This document shows positions 41,935-50,522 of a DNA stretch of 64,000 bases, in pieces. Made by a program: the position numbers and the translations under genes. This DNA is from Parvibaculum sp. (lineage in GTDB: Bacteria; Pseudomonadota; Alphaproteobacteria; Parvibaculales; Parvibaculaceae), in contig NZ_JAUSBV010000008.1 of NCBI RefSeq assembly GCF_030651915.1, positions 409,385-473,384 on the forward strand, written 5' to 3'. Numbering within the stretch: the stretch's first letter is position 1; each line of letters begins with the position of its first letter. The notes below the pieces were generated by a model, which saw only the letters and a list, made by a program, of their open reading frames with translations, had not been told where the DNA came from and ran no database searches.

Positions 41935-42825
41935 TCACCCCTTGAGCACCCGTCCGGCGACCGCGTCGAGCCTGGCGACCAGCGCCGGATCGCGCTTGTC
42001 GGGTGCGGTGATCAGCGCCGTGTCGAGGACGCGGTCGAGGCCCTGCGGCGAGGGCTGGCGCTCCGGGCCGAAGCTTGTCGCCACGGCGCGGATGACGGCG
42101 CGGGCGTGCCCGGCATTTTCCTCCAGCACGCGGATCACGTCCGAAACCTCGACATGGGCATGGGTCGGATGCCAGCAATCGAAGTCGGTGACCATGGCGA
42201 CCGTCGCGTAGCAAATCTCGGCCTCGCGGGCGAGTTTCGCTTCCGGCATGTTGGTCATGCCGATCACCGAGCAGCCCCAGGAACGATAAAGCTCGCTCTC
42301 GGCCCGGGTCGAGAATTGCGGGCCTTCCATGACCAGATAAGTGCCGCCGCGCTTGTGGCGAATGTCGTGTTGCTTGCAGGCGGCCTCGATGTGATCGCCG
42401 AGGCGCGGGCAGACCGGATCGGCCATCGAGACATGGGCGACGAAGCCTTCGCCGAAAAAGCTTTTCTCGCGCGCGAAGCTGCGGTCAATGAACTGGTCGA
42501 CAATGACGAAGGTCCCGGGCGGCAGCTCTTCCTTCAGCGAGCCGACCGCCGAGACCGAAATGATGTCGGTGACGCCGGCGCGTTTCAGGGCGTCGATATT
42601 GGCGCGGTAATTGATGCTGGAGGGCGAATGCGGATGGCCGCGGCCATGGCGCGGCAGGAACACCATCTCGATCGTCTTGCCGTCGCCGATGGGCAGCTCG
42701 CCGAAATGCAGTTCGTCGGAGGCCGCGCCCCAGGGCGTGGCGATGCGTTCCCAGCGCTCGTTGCGCAGCCCCGGAAACTCATAGACGCCGCTGCCGCCGA
42801 TCACGCCGAGTACGGTTTTGGTCAC
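41935..42825 (-). CDS. mtnP: S-methyl-5'-thioadenosine phosphorylase
   Basis: A 296-residue PNP-family phosphorylase that splits methylthioadenosine into adenine and methylthioribose-1-phosphate. 'LGVIGGSGVYEFPGL' is the phosphate-binding start, 'FLPRHGRGHPHSPSSINYRANI' the second phosphate segment, 'VMEGPQFSTRAESELYRSWGCSVIGMTNMPEAKLAREAEICYATVAMVTDFDCW' region holds the base and ribose contacts (key residues EGPQFSTRAES, GMTNMPE, DFDCW). It heads the mtn cluster. Confidence 0.95.
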   Translation of the reverse strand: MTKTVLGVIGGSGVYEFPGLRNERWERIATPWGAASDELHFGELPIGDGKTIEMVFLPRHGRGHPHSPSSINYRANIDALKRAGVTDIISVSAVGSLKEELPPGTFVIVDQFIDRSFAREKSFFGEGFVAHVSMADPVCPRLGDHIEAACKQHDIRHKRGGTYLVMEGPQFSTRAESELYRSWGCSVIGMTNMPEAKLAREAEICYATVAMVTDFDCWHPTHAHVEVSDVIRVLEENAGHARAVIRAVATSFGPERQPSPQGLDRVLDTALITAPDKRDPALVARLDAVAGRVLKG

Positions 42826-42847
42826 TGGTCTCTCCCGCTTCTCTTAC

Positions 42848-42939
42848 CGTCATGGCCCGGCTTGTCCGGGCCATCCACGTCGTGGCGCCGGAGTAAGGAC
42901 AGAAAGACGTGGATGGCCCGCATGAAGCGGGCCATGACG
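42848..42939. repeat. Nested inverted-repeat element D
   Basis: Outer arms CGTCATGGCCCG (42848-42859) and CGGGCCATGACG (42928-42939); inner arms CGGGCCATCCACGTC (42867-42881) and its complement at 42906-42920, all perfect. The design, two nested stems around a short variable centre, is that of element A although the sequences differ. Common 'GTCATGGCCCGGCTTGTCCGGGCCAT' type of alphaproteobacterial repeat. Confidence 0.85.
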
Positions 42940-42991
42940 ACCGGGGGGTTATGCGTCCCCCATATAACAAACCAGCGCGCCTGCGCCATGA

Positions 42992-43017
42992 AAAAGGGCC
43001 CCGAGAGGGACCCTTTT
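42992..43017 (-). terminator. Intrinsic terminator of petABC
   Basis: AAAAGGG-c-CCC / GGG-a-CCCTTTT with loop gaga; 10 of 11 pairs form, with one c/a mismatch. It lies 24 bp after the petC stop on the minus strand, where the 3' side reads T-rich ('TTTTT'). It may work on both strands. Confidence 0.8.
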
Positions 43018-43040
43018 CCGTCAATTTCGTGTGACGCGCC

Positions 43041-43841
43041 TCAGTGCTGGTCGGACCAGACCTTGCGCATCGAGAACCAGAGGAAGCCGCTCAGCAGCAC
43101 CAGATAGATCATCACCTGGAAGCCGATGCGGTGACGCTGTTCGAGCTTGGGCTCGGCGGTCCACATCAGGAAATGGGTGACGTCGCGGGCCATCTGGTCG
43201 ACCGTGTTGGGCGTGCCGTCTTCATAGTCGACCTGGCCGTCCGACAGCGGCTGCGGCATGGCCAGCACATGGCCGGGGAAATAGGTGTTGTAGTGCAGGC
43301 CCGGCAGCACCTCGAAGCCTTCCGGCGCCTCGGCATAGCCGACCAGCAGCGAGTGGAGATAGTTGACGCCGTCCGGCCGCGCCTTGGCGATGACCGAGAG
43401 ATCGGGCGCCGGTGCGCCGAGCGCGGCGGCGGCGGCTTCCGGATTGGGATAGGGCGAGGGGAAGCGGTCCTTGGGCTCGCCCGGCCGCTCGAACATCTCG
43501 CCCGAATTGTCCGGCCCGTCGATGACGACGATGTCGGCCGCCAGCGCCTTGACCTGGCCTTCGCTGAATTCCGGCCCGCCCGGCTCCATCAGATTGCGGA
43601 AGCGGACGAGTTCCGCCGAATGGCAGACGGCGCAGACTTCCTTGTAGACCTTGTAGCCGCGGCGCAGCGCGTCGCGGTCGTAAACGCCGAAGACACCCTC
43701 GAAGGACCATTCGAGCTGGATCGGCTTGACGGCATCCGCCGCCTGGGCGGGGCCCGCCAGCAGCGGCATCCCGATCGCGGCGGCGGCCGCCAAGGCCAGA
43801 AGGCCGGTCTTGCGGGAGATTTCGATCATCTTGTTTTTCAC
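43041..43841 (-). CDS. petC: Ubiquinol-cytochrome c reductase, cytochrome c1 subunit
   Basis: A 266-residue cytochrome c1. GTG start at 43841 (with 'gagggagaac' upstream), signal peptide 'LLALAAAAAIGMPLLAGPAQAAD', heme c motif CAVCH in 'VYKEVCAVCHSAELVRFRNL', the sixth ligand Met in 'HVLAMPQPLSDG', and a C-terminal membrane helix 'FQVMIYLVLLSGFLWFSM'. In the bc1 complex it takes electrons from the Rieske centre and passes them to cytochrome c. The long upstream open frame over petB is a shadow. Last gene of petABC. Confidence 0.95.
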   Translation of the reverse strand: MKNKMIEISRKTGLLALAAAAAIGMPLLAGPAQAADAVKPIQLEWSFEGVFGVYDRDALRRGYKVYKEVCAVCHSAELVRFRNLMEPGGPEFSEGQVKALAADIVVIDGPDNSGEMFERPGEPKDRFPSPYPNPEAAAAALGAPAPDLSVIAKARPDGVNYLHSLLVGYAEAPEGFEVLPGLHYNTYFPGHVLAMPQPLSDGQVDYEDGTPNTVDQMARDVTHFLMWTAEPKLEQRHRIGFQVMIYLVLLSGFLWFSMRKVWSDQH

Positions 43842-43855
43842 TTGTCCGTTCTCCC

Positions 43856-45124
43856 TCAGCTCTTTGCCGGTTCGGACCCGAGCACGGAAGCGGCAATGCT
43901 TTCGGGCAACGGTTTCGGCTTCTCGATCAGCCCCAGCACGGGGAAGAGAACGAGGAAGTGCAGGAAGTAATAGGTGGTCAGGATGCGCGAGAGATCGGTG
44001 ACGTCGAAGCCGCCCTCGCCGACCGGGATCAGGATCTTGTCGGGCGACTGGCCGCCGCAATAGCCGAGGCCGATGCAGACCACGACGAAAATCCAGAAGA
44101 ACTGCTTGTAGAGCGGCCGGAACCGCGCCGAACGAACCTTCGACGTGTCGAGCCAGGGCAGCACGAAAAGGATCGCGATGGCGCCGAACATCAGCACCAC
44201 ACCGCCGAGCTTGTCGGGCACCGCGCGCAGGATCGCGTAGAAGGGCAAGAGATACCATTCGGGCACGATATGGGCCGGCGTCTTCATCGGATCGGCGATG
44301 ATGTAGTTGTCGGGTTCGCCGAGACCGTTGGGATTGAAGAAGACGAAATAGGCAAAGAGGATCATGAAGATCGACAGGCCGAAGGCGTCCTTCATCGTCG
44401 CATAGGGCGTGAAGGCCACCGTGTCCTTTTTCGGGTCCTTGACCTCGATGCCGGCCGGATTGTTCTGCCCCGTCACATGCAGCGCCCAGACGTGAAGGAT
44501 GACGACGCCGGCGATCAGGAAGGGGAAGAGGTAATGCAGCGAGAAGAAGCGGTTGAGCGTCGGATCGCCGACCGCGAAATCGCCCCAGAGCCAGGTACGC
44601 AGCGCCTCGCCGACCAGCGGAATGGCGCCGAAGAGATTGGTGATGACGGTGGCGCCCCAGAAGCTCATCTGGCCCCAGGGAAGCACGTAACCGAAAAAGG
44701 CGGTCGCCATCATCAGCAGATAGATCAGCACGCCAAGGATCCACAGCACTTCGCGCGGCGCCTTGTAGGAGCCGTAATAGAGACCGCGGAACATGTGGAT
44801 ATAGACGGCGATGAAGAACATCGAGGCGCCGTTGGAATGCACATAGCGGATCAGCCAGCCATAGTTCACGTCGCGCATGATGTGCTCGACGCTGGCAAAG
44901 GCCAGTTCGGTCGTCGGGATATAGTGCATGGCGAGCACGATACCGGTGACGATCTGGACCGCGAGGCAGAAACTCAGCACAGCGCCGAAGGTCCACCAAT
45001 AGTTGAGGTTCTTCGGCACCGGGTAATCGACGAAGCTGTCATTGACAAGCCGCATGACGGGCAGGCGCTCGTCCATCCAGCGCGAGAAGCCGTTGCCGGG
45101 CGTGTAGGTGCTTTGATGGCTCAT
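43856..45124 (-). CDS. petB: Ubiquinol-cytochrome c reductase, cytochrome b subunit
   Basis: A 422-residue membrane core of the bc1 complex with 8 helices and two b hemes. The four His ligands lie in helices B and D ('[23 protein letters not shown]' and '[23 protein letters not shown]' regions); '[20 protein letters not shown]' is the Qo segment, and the PEWY motif appears in '[14 protein letters not shown]'. 14 bp from petC and 11 bp from petA. Confidence 0.97.
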   Translation of the reverse strand: MSHQSTYTPGNGFSRWMDERLPVMRLVNDSFVDYPVPKNLNYWWTFGAVLSFCLAVQIVTGIVLAMHYIPTTELAFASVEHIMRDVNYGWLIRYVHSNGASMFFIAVYIHMFRGLYYGSYKAPREVLWILGVLIYLLMMATAFFGYVLPWGQMSFWGATVITNLFGAIPLVGEALRTWLWGDFAVGDPTLNRFFSLHYLFPFLIAGVVILHVWALHVTGQNNPAGIEVKDPKKDTVAFTPYATMKDAFGLSIFMILFAYFVFFNPNGLGEPDNYIIADPMKTPAHIVPEWYLLPFYAILRAVPDKLGGVVLMFGAIAILFVLPWLDTSKVRSARFRPLYKQFFWIFVVVCIGLGYCGGQSPDKILIPVGEGGFDVTDLSRILTTYYFLHFLVLFPVLGLIEKPKPLPESIAASVLGSEPAKS

Positions 45125-45135
45125 CTTTATGCCCC

Positions 45136-45675
45136 TCAGCCGATCATGATTCTGGAGTCGGACAGGAATGCGTAAGGCGGCACCTCGAGATTGGTTGGCG
45201 CCGGGCCTTTGCGGATACGGCCGGAGGTGTCGTAGACCGAGCCGTGGCAGGGGCAGAAATAACCGTCGAATTCACCGCGATAGGAAAGCGGCACGCAACC
45301 CAGATGCGTGCAGACGCCGATGACGACCAGCCACTTCTTGTCGATCTCGCCGGACGGGCCGGGCCGCAGGCGGGCGACATCGGATTCGGGATCGGGCAGC
45401 GTCGCCACATCGACGCTTTCGGCCGCCGCGATTTCCGCATCCGTGCGATGGCGGATGAAGACCGGCTTGCCGCGCCACTTGAAGGTGCTTTCCTGACCGA
45501 CCGGAATGTTCGAGATGTCGACCTCGATCGACGCCAGCGCCAGAACCGAGGCATCGGGGTTCATCTGGTCGATCAGCGGCCAGATGGCATAGGCCGCGCC
45601 GACGGCGGCGAAGGATCCGGTAGCTACATAGAGAAAATCGCGCCTGGTCGGCTCGACCGCGTGGGTTTGTGCCAC
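45136..45675 (-). CDS. petA: Ubiquinol-cytochrome c reductase, Rieske iron-sulfur subunit
   Basis: A 179-residue Rieske protein. N-terminal twin-Arg-like '[25 protein letters not shown]' anchors it in the membrane after Tat export. The [2Fe-2S] cluster ligands are in 'CTHLGCVPL' and 'CPCHGSVYD'. First gene of the petABC operon; a promoter should lie in 45676-45908, but no convincing hexamers or PetP-type dyad were found there. Confidence 0.96.
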   Translation of the reverse strand: MAQTHAVEPTRRDFLYVATGSFAAVGAAYAIWPLIDQMNPDASVLALASIEVDISNIPVGQESTFKWRGKPVFIRHRTDAEIAAAESVDVATLPDPESDVARLRPGPSGEIDKKWLVVIGVCTHLGCVPLSYRGEFDGYFCPCHGSVYDTSGRIRKGPAPTNLEVPPYAFLSDSRIMIG

Positions 45676-45908
45676 GGTTCAGGTCTCCTCGTTGAAGTGC
45701 AGCAACGGGGTGGAAGATACCCGCTGCTTCGAGCGAAAGACCGACGAATCCCCTGCTTTCGCCCCATGCATTGCGTGGTTTTGTGGCATCCAATCAGGCC
45801 ATTGTCCAGCCCCGCCCACCCTGTGGCAGGATGACGCATCGCCGCATGCCGAATTGACGCAATCGGCGCCGTTGCGGCGCGTTCCATCCCTCTGTTCAAA
45901 GGTCTCCG

Positions 45909-46382
45909 ATGCGCCTCGCGCTCTATGAACCCGACATCCCGCCCAATGTCGGAACTTTGCTCCGGCTCGGCGCCTGTCTCGGCATTCCGGTCGACATTAT
46001 CGAGCCTTGCGGCTTTCCCTGGTCGGACCGCGACCTCAAACGCGCGGCCATGGACTATGGCGCGCTGGCCGAGGTGACGCGGCATGCCTCATGGGACGAT
46101 TTTCGTCGCACGCAGCCTCACACATCGCGGCTGGTGCTGCTGACGACCAAAACCCATAATAATTTTGTGGACTTTCGCTACCGGCCCTCGGACATCCTGC
46201 TGGTCGGCCGCGAAAGCGCCGGCGTGCCGGACGAGGTGCATGCGGCAGCGGATGGCCGCGTGACGATCCCGATGCGGCCCCCTGCCCGCTCGCTCAACAT
46301 GGCGGTGGCGGCCGCGATGGTGCTGTCGGAAGCGCTGCGGCAGACGGCGGGCTTCCCGGCCGGGTTCCCGGCGGCTAAGTAA
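45909..46382 (+). CDS. trmL: tRNA (cytidine(34)-2'-O)-methyltransferase
   Basis: A 157-residue SPOUT enzyme that methylates the wobble ribose of tRNA-Leu. 'LALYEPDIPPNVGTLLRLGACLG' is the N-terminal SPOUT strand-helix, and the knot with the SAM site is 'ILLVGRESAGVPDEVH' followed by 'RSLNMAVAAAMVLSEALRQ'. Length fits the minimal TrmL type. Divergent from petABC, 233 bp away. Confidence 0.93.
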   Translation: MRLALYEPDIPPNVGTLLRLGACLGIPVDIIEPCGFPWSDRDLKRAAMDYGALAEVTRHASWDDFRRTQPHTSRLVLLTTKTHNNFVDFRYRPSDILLVGRESAGVPDEVHAAADGRVTIPMRPPARSLNMAVAAAMVLSEALRQTAGFPAGFPAAK

Positions 46383-46410
46383 GAGCGGTCAATTGTAAAA
46401 AGAAGAGACG

Positions 46411-47301
46411 ATGTCCGAGAGCAACGGGAAGACCACCGAAGAACGCAAAGCGCGCGCCGCCAAATGGTTTCGCGCATTGCGCGACCTGATCTGCGCCGAA
46501 TTCGAGAAGCTGGAGGACGAGCTGACCGGCACCTTCGCCGATCGTCCGGCCGGCCGCTTCGTCCGCACGCCCTGGCAACGCGGCGACGGCGCGAAAGACG
46601 AAGGCGGCGGCGAGATGTCGGTGATGCAGGGCCGCGTCTTCGAAAAGGTCGGCGTCCATATCTCGACCGTCTACGGCGAATTTTCCGAAGACTTCCGCAA
46701 GCAGATGCCGGGTGCGGAAGAAGACCCGCGCTTCTGGGCGAGCGGCATTTCGCTGATCGCCCATATGCAGAACCCGCGCGTGCCGGCCGTGCACATGAAC
46801 ACGCGCCATGTGGTGACGACAAAGGGCTGGTTCGGCGGCGGCGGCGACCTGACGCCGGTGCTTGACGGGCAGCGCCGCGCCGATCATCCCGATACGGTCG
46901 ATTTTCACGCGGCGATGAAGCGCGCCTGCGACAGGCACGACGCGGATTACCATCCGAAGTTCAAAAAGTGGTGCGACGAATATTTCTTCCTGCCGCATCG
47001 CAACGAACCGCGCGGCACCGGCGGCATTTTCTACGATCACCTGAATTCCGGCGACTGGGACAAGGACTTCGCCTTCACGCAGGATGTGGGGCGGGCTTTC
47101 CTCGACATCTATCCGGCGCTGGTGCGCCGCCACATCAACGAGGCATGGAGCGAGGCCGAGCGCGAGGAACAACTGATCCGGCGCGGCCGCTATGTCGAAT
47201 TCAACCTGCTCTATGATCGCGGCACGACCTTCGGCCTCAAGACCGGCGGCAATGTCAACGCGATCCTCTCCTCGATGCCGCCGACGGTGAAGTGGCCGTG
47301 A
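46411..47301 (+). CDS. hemF: Oxygen-dependent coproporphyrinogen-III oxidase
   Basis: A 296-residue aerobic heme-synthesis enzyme that turns coproporphyrinogen III into protoporphyrinogen IX using O2. '[24 protein letters not shown]' is the HemF signature, followed by '[35 protein letters not shown]' with catalytic Asp residues, and '[26 protein letters not shown]'. Its anaerobic counterpart hemN lies 1.2 kb further on. Confidence 0.96.
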   Translation: MSESNGKTTEERKARAAKWFRALRDLICAEFEKLEDELTGTFADRPAGRFVRTPWQRGDGAKDEGGGEMSVMQGRVFEKVGVHISTVYGEFSEDFRKQMPGAEEDPRFWASGISLIAHMQNPRVPAVHMNTRHVVTTKGWFGGGGDLTPVLDGQRRADHPDTVDFHAAMKRACDRHDADYHPKFKKWCDEYFFLPHRNEPRGTGGIFYDHLNSGDWDKDFAFTQDVGRAFLDIYPALVRRHINEAWSEAEREEQLIRRGRYVEFNLLYDRGTTFGLKTGGNVNAILSSMPPTVKWP

Positions 47302-47337
47302 GGTTGGAGAAAGCAGGAACGAACAAAAGGTAGATGC

Positions 47338-47362
47338 TGTCCCGGCGATAAACACCGGGACA
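47338..47362. repeat. Hairpin between convergent hemF and lipoprotein genes
   Basis: Perfect 8-bp stem TGTCCCGG / CCGGGACA with a 9-nt A-rich loop (cgataaaca). It lies in the 66-bp gap where two genes converge, so a termination function is likely, but no T-run follows on either strand. Confidence 0.5.
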
Positions 47363-47367
47363 ACACA

Positions 47368-47916
47368 TCAGCGCGCAATCAGCTTTGCGAATTCCGGTTT
47401 GGAAACGGCGCTGTTGACAAGGCGCTGAACGGCAGGCGTCAGTGCCTGCGCGGTCTGCGTGCAGGCCGTCATCGCGTCGAAACCGCTCGGAAAATCATAC
47501 CGGGCATCCGCGGTGAGGCTCGACCCGTTGTCCGGATTTCTGAGGGTCACGCGCAATATCCACCAGCCATTCGTCAAACCCGAGGTGGACGAGAACTCGG
47601 CATGCGTGAGCTCTCCCTGAAGAACCGTGTCGGACCCGTGAATGGCGGCAAACTTGAATTCATCGTTGAACGAATCTTGAACGAACTGCGCGATCGACCT
47701 GTTGCCGGACGCCGTGATCGGCCCCATCAATCTGCAATTGGCGCTGAAGTTACTGGTGTCGCTCAGTGAGCCTACGCTGACGGAGACGCCCTCATGCTTG
47801 CGCAGAGCGACGTTGTTGTCCGCATAGGGTGCATAGCTTGTAGGTGTCATGGTCGAACAGCCGGCAAGCGCCACAGCGACGACAACGGCACAAACAGTCC
47901 CGACAATCCTCTTCAT
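47368..47916 (-). CDS. Hypothetical lipoprotein
   Basis: A 182-residue protein with signal peptide and lipobox 'VVVAVALAGC' (Cys ~20). ATG at 47916 preceded by 'ggggggtggat'. The mature part reads 'KHEGVSVSVGSLSDTSNFSANCRLMGPITASGNRSIAQFVQDSFNDEF', with 'LQGELTHAEFSS' and 'GWWILRVTLRNPDNGSSLTADARYDF', like periplasmic lipoproteins of unknown role that resemble the YajG/DUF-type fold. Function unknown. Confidence 0.8.
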   Translation of the reverse strand: MKRIVGTVCAVVVAVALAGCSTMTPTSYAPYADNNVALRKHEGVSVSVGSLSDTSNFSANCRLMGPITASGNRSIAQFVQDSFNDEFKFAAIHGSDTVLQGELTHAEFSSTSGLTNGWWILRVTLRNPDNGSSLTADARYDFPSGFDAMTACTQTAQALTPAVQRLVNSAVSKPEFAKLIAR

Positions 47917-48075
47917 ATCCACCCCCCTGAATGCACGAATTCCCGCTTCGGGAACAGCGCGGTAAAACCTTGCCCAGCGAAGTTTAGGAAAATAGAAAGC
48001 CGGAGGCGAGCCAAAAAATTGTTCCGCAGCCGGATGGCCGCCAAGGCAGCCACGGTGGAATTCTCGGAGACTGAC

Positions 48076-48552
48076 ATGGCGAAGGGCGAGACGGCGGCGG
48101 AACGCTTCGTGCGGCTGAATAAAATTCCGGGCACCTTCCGCGAGATCGACGTGCCGAAAGACCGCAAGACCTCGGCGCTCGAGATGGCACAGGCCGGCGG
48201 GCTCGATCCGGCGCGGCTGTTCAAGACGCTGATTGTCGAGACGGATGAGGGGAAGTTCGCCGTTGTCGTGGTGCCCGCCGATCGCGACCTCGACCGCAAG
48301 GCGCTGGCGCGTGCGATGAACACCAAACGGATCGACCTCGCGCCGCAAGACAAGGCCGTGAAACTGACCGGCTATGCGATGGGTGCCGTGAGCCCGCTCG
48401 GGCAGAAGAAAACACTGCCAACCTTCATCGATGAAAGCGCAAAGGGTTTCCCGACGATCTTTGTCTCGGGCGGCGCCTACGGCCTCGAACTGGAAATCGC
48501 GGCCGACGCGCTCGCCGCGGCAGCCGGCGCGACCTTTGCGGCGATCTGCTAG
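48076..48552 (+). CDS. ybaK: Cys-tRNA(Pro) deacylase, YbaK/EbsC type
   Basis: A 158-residue trans-editing enzyme. 'FREIDVPKDRKTSALEMAQAGGLDPARLFKTLIV' and 'VVVPADRDLDRKALARAMNTKRIDLAPQDKAVKLTGYAMGAVSPLGQKKTLPTFID' carry the YbaK fold; the Lys in 'RLFKTLIV' and the 'GAVSPLG' loop are functional in E. coli YbaK. 'IFVSGGAYGLELEIAADAL' ends the fold. ATG at 48076 chosen by family length. Convergent overlap of 4 bp with hemN. Confidence 0.9.
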   Translation: MAKGETAAERFVRLNKIPGTFREIDVPKDRKTSALEMAQAGGLDPARLFKTLIVETDEGKFAVVVVPADRDLDRKALARAMNTKRIDLAPQDKAVKLTGYAMGAVSPLGQKKTLPTFIDESAKGFPTIFVSGGAYGLELEIAADALAAAAGATFAAIC

Positions 48553-49898
48553 ACCGCCTTCGAGTGGCGCGCTTCGCCCTGGCCCAGATAGCTGTCGAAG
48601 ACGGCGCAGACGGCGCGCACCAGCGGGCGCCCGTCCTGGGTGACGGCAAGCCGCGCGCCCTCGCGGCGGACAATGCCGTCGGCCTCGAGCGGCGCCAGAC
48701 TTGCGAGTTCGGCCGCGAAATCCTCCGCCCGCGCGCCATGCAGCGCCGCCACCTGATCGAGATCGACCGCCATGTCGCACATCAGCCGGTCGATGACGGC
48801 GCGGCGCAGCCGGTCCTCGCCCGTCACCGCAACGCCGCGCGTCACCGGCAACTCGCCGGCCCGGACGCGGGCCTTGTAGCGGTCGATGGCCAGCTCGTTG
48901 GCGACATAGCCCTGCGGCAGCGCGCCGATGGCGGACGCACCGAAGCCGATCAGCGCCGGCGCCGCATCGGTCGTGTAGCCCTGGAAATTGCGCTGCAGCC
49001 GGCCGGCGCCGAGCGCCTGCGCCATCGCATCGTCGGGCAGCGCGAAATGATCGAGCCCGATCGCCACATAGCCGTGGCCCGCAAGCCGCGCCGACGCCGC
49101 CTCATATTGTGCCCAGCGCTCGGCGATGCCCGGCAATGATTCGTCCGGGATCAGCTTTTGATGCGGCTTCATCCACGGCACATGCGCATAGCCGAAGAGC
49201 GCGATGCGGGCAGGCCGGAGACCGGCCGCCTTGTCGACCGTGTCGATGAGGCTCGCGACCGTCTGATACGGTAGCCCGTAGCAGAGATCCATGTTGATGG
49301 CGCCGATGCCGGCCGCGCGCAGCCAGCCGATAACCCGCGCCGTCACGTCATAGGGCTGGATGCGGTTGATCGCCCGCTGGACGCGCGGCTCGAAATCCTG
49401 CACGCCGACGGAGGCCCGCGTGACGCCGGCCCGCGCCATCGCGGCGACATAAGGCGCGTCGGCCGTGCGCGGATCGAGTTCGACCGCGATCTCGGCGTCG
49501 AGCGCGACATTGTAGTATTCGCGCAGATGAGCCAGCGTGCGGCCGAAATCGGCGGGCGTCAGCAGCGTCGGGCTGCCGCCGCCGAAATGGATGTGACTGA
49601 CCAGCATCCGCGCCGGCAGATGCCGCGCGACCAGGCGCGTCTCGGCAAGCATCGCCTCGAGATAGTCGGCGACCGGCGCATATTTCCGCGTCGCCTTGGT
49701 ATGGCAGCCGCAGAACCAGCACATCTCGGCGCAATAGGCGACATGGAGATAGAGCGACAGCGGCAGCGCCGGATCGAGCTGGCTGAGCCAGGCCCGATAG
49801 CGCGCGCCATCGACCGAGGGACCGAAATGCGGCGCCGTCGGATAGGAGGTGTAGCGCGGGACCCGCAGGTCGTATCGGTCGATGAAATCGCTGCGCAT
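48549..49898 (-). CDS. hemN: Oxygen-independent coproporphyrinogen-III oxidase
   Basis: A 449-residue radical SAM enzyme. The CxxxCxxC motif with the extra Cys of HemN is in 'YCAEMCWFCGCHTKATR'; 'HIHFGGGSPTLLTPADF' and 'AVELDPRTADAPYVAAMARAGVTRASVGVQDF' follow, then 'NMDLCYGLPYQTV'. It performs the HemF reaction without O2, using two SAM. Presence with hemF suggests heme synthesis at varying oxygen. No FNR-type box was seen upstream. Confidence 0.95.
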   Translation of the reverse strand: MRSDFIDRYDLRVPRYTSYPTAPHFGPSVDGARYRAWLSQLDPALPLSLYLHVAYCAEMCWFCGCHTKATRKYAPVADYLEAMLAETRLVARHLPARMLVSHIHFGGGSPTLLTPADFGRTLAHLREYYNVALDAEIAVELDPRTADAPYVAAMARAGVTRASVGVQDFEPRVQRAINRIQPYDVTARVIGWLRAAGIGAINMDLCYGLPYQTVASLIDTVDKAAGLRPARIALFGYAHVPWMKPHQKLIPDESLPGIAERWAQYEAASARLAGHGYVAIGLDHFALPDDAMAQALGAGRLQRNFQGYTTDAAPALIGFGASAIGALPQGYVANELAIDRYKARVRAGELPVTRGVAVTGEDRLRRAVIDRLMCDMAVDLDQVAALHGARAEDFAAELASLAPLEADGIVRREGARLAVTQDGRPLVRAVCAVFDSYLGQGEARHSKAV

Positions 49899-49979
49899 GG
49901 CATAAAGGCTAGGCGCCGGCGCATGGCCGCGGCAATCCGCGCAAATGCCGCAGCCGGGCGGCAGATGGTCGCGGCGGCG

Positions 49980-50510
49980 CTATTCTTCCTCGGCGATGAC
50001 CGCCTTCAGCATCTGCTGCAGCGTGCCCTTCGAGGCGAAATCCCAGTCGCCGCCATAATGGATGTCGTCGACCGCCCAGCGCCCGTTCGCCGATACGAGG
50101 ACGACACGGTCGGTCCATTGCACCGGCTGCTCGGGCGCGTCGTGAACCAGCAATACATCGCAAGCAACCGTCTCGCCATCGGCTTCGCATTTGCCGATTT
50201 CATAGCCGGTCGCGCCTTCGAAGAGCGAGGAGAAGATGTCGCCCTGCAGATAGGGCGGCTCGGAATTGTCGGTCCGTTCGGTGTGGCGCCGCTCGGCCTC
50301 GGCGGCCTGCGCCAGCAGACTGTCGAGCCCGGGCGAGATGACCGGTCTGAGCCGCGTGCGGAAATCGCCTTCCGGCACGCCGCCCGCACGCTCGCTGAGA
50401 CGAATGTCGTAGAAGACCGCCGCAGCCCTGGCCGCATCGTTCTCGGACGCGCCGTCGCCGCAAGCGGCTAGCGGCATCAGCAACAGAAACGAAACAAAAA
50501 GGACGCGCAT
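49980..50510 (-). CDS. Hypothetical lipoprotein
   Basis: A 176-residue protein with signal peptide and lipobox 'LLLMPLAAC' (Cys ~17). The mature domain 'VFYDIRLSERAGGVPEGDFRTRLRPVISPGLDSLLAQA' followed by 'PPYLQGDIFSSLFEGATGYEI' and 'NGRWAVDDIHYGGDWDF' resembles DUF3828-like proteins. ATG at 50510 with 'gggaggtcgatc' upstream. Follows cca by 12 bp on the same strand. Confidence 0.8.
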   Translation of the reverse strand: MRVLFVSFLLLMPLAACGDGASENDAARAAAVFYDIRLSERAGGVPEGDFRTRLRPVISPGLDSLLAQAAEAERRHTERTDNSEPPYLQGDIFSSLFEGATGYEIGKCEADGETVACDVLLVHDAPEQPVQWTDRVVLVSANGRWAVDDIHYGGDWDFASKGTLQQMLKAVIAEEE

Positions 50511-50522
50511 GATCGACCTCCC

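Noticed and set aside
37596..42939. CRISPR array
   Set aside because: The repeats are four unrelated palindromes without regular spacing or repeated units.
41527..43107. 526-codon plus-strand open frame
   Set aside because: Runs through repeat element C and antisense to mtnP; no coding motif.
43842..44999. Upstream extension of the petC frame across petB
   Set aside because: The residues before the GTG at 43841 are an out-of-frame reading of cytochrome b and have no family similarity.
45676..45908. PetP-type dyad or FNR site in front of petABC
   Set aside because: I read both strands and found no TGAC/GTCA dyad of the right spacing and no TTGAT-N4-ATCAA.
47917..48780. Upstream extension of the lipoprotein frame (47368) to 470 residues
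   Set aside because: The signal peptide and lipobox begin at 47916 with a good ribosome-binding site; the extension is antisense to ybaK.
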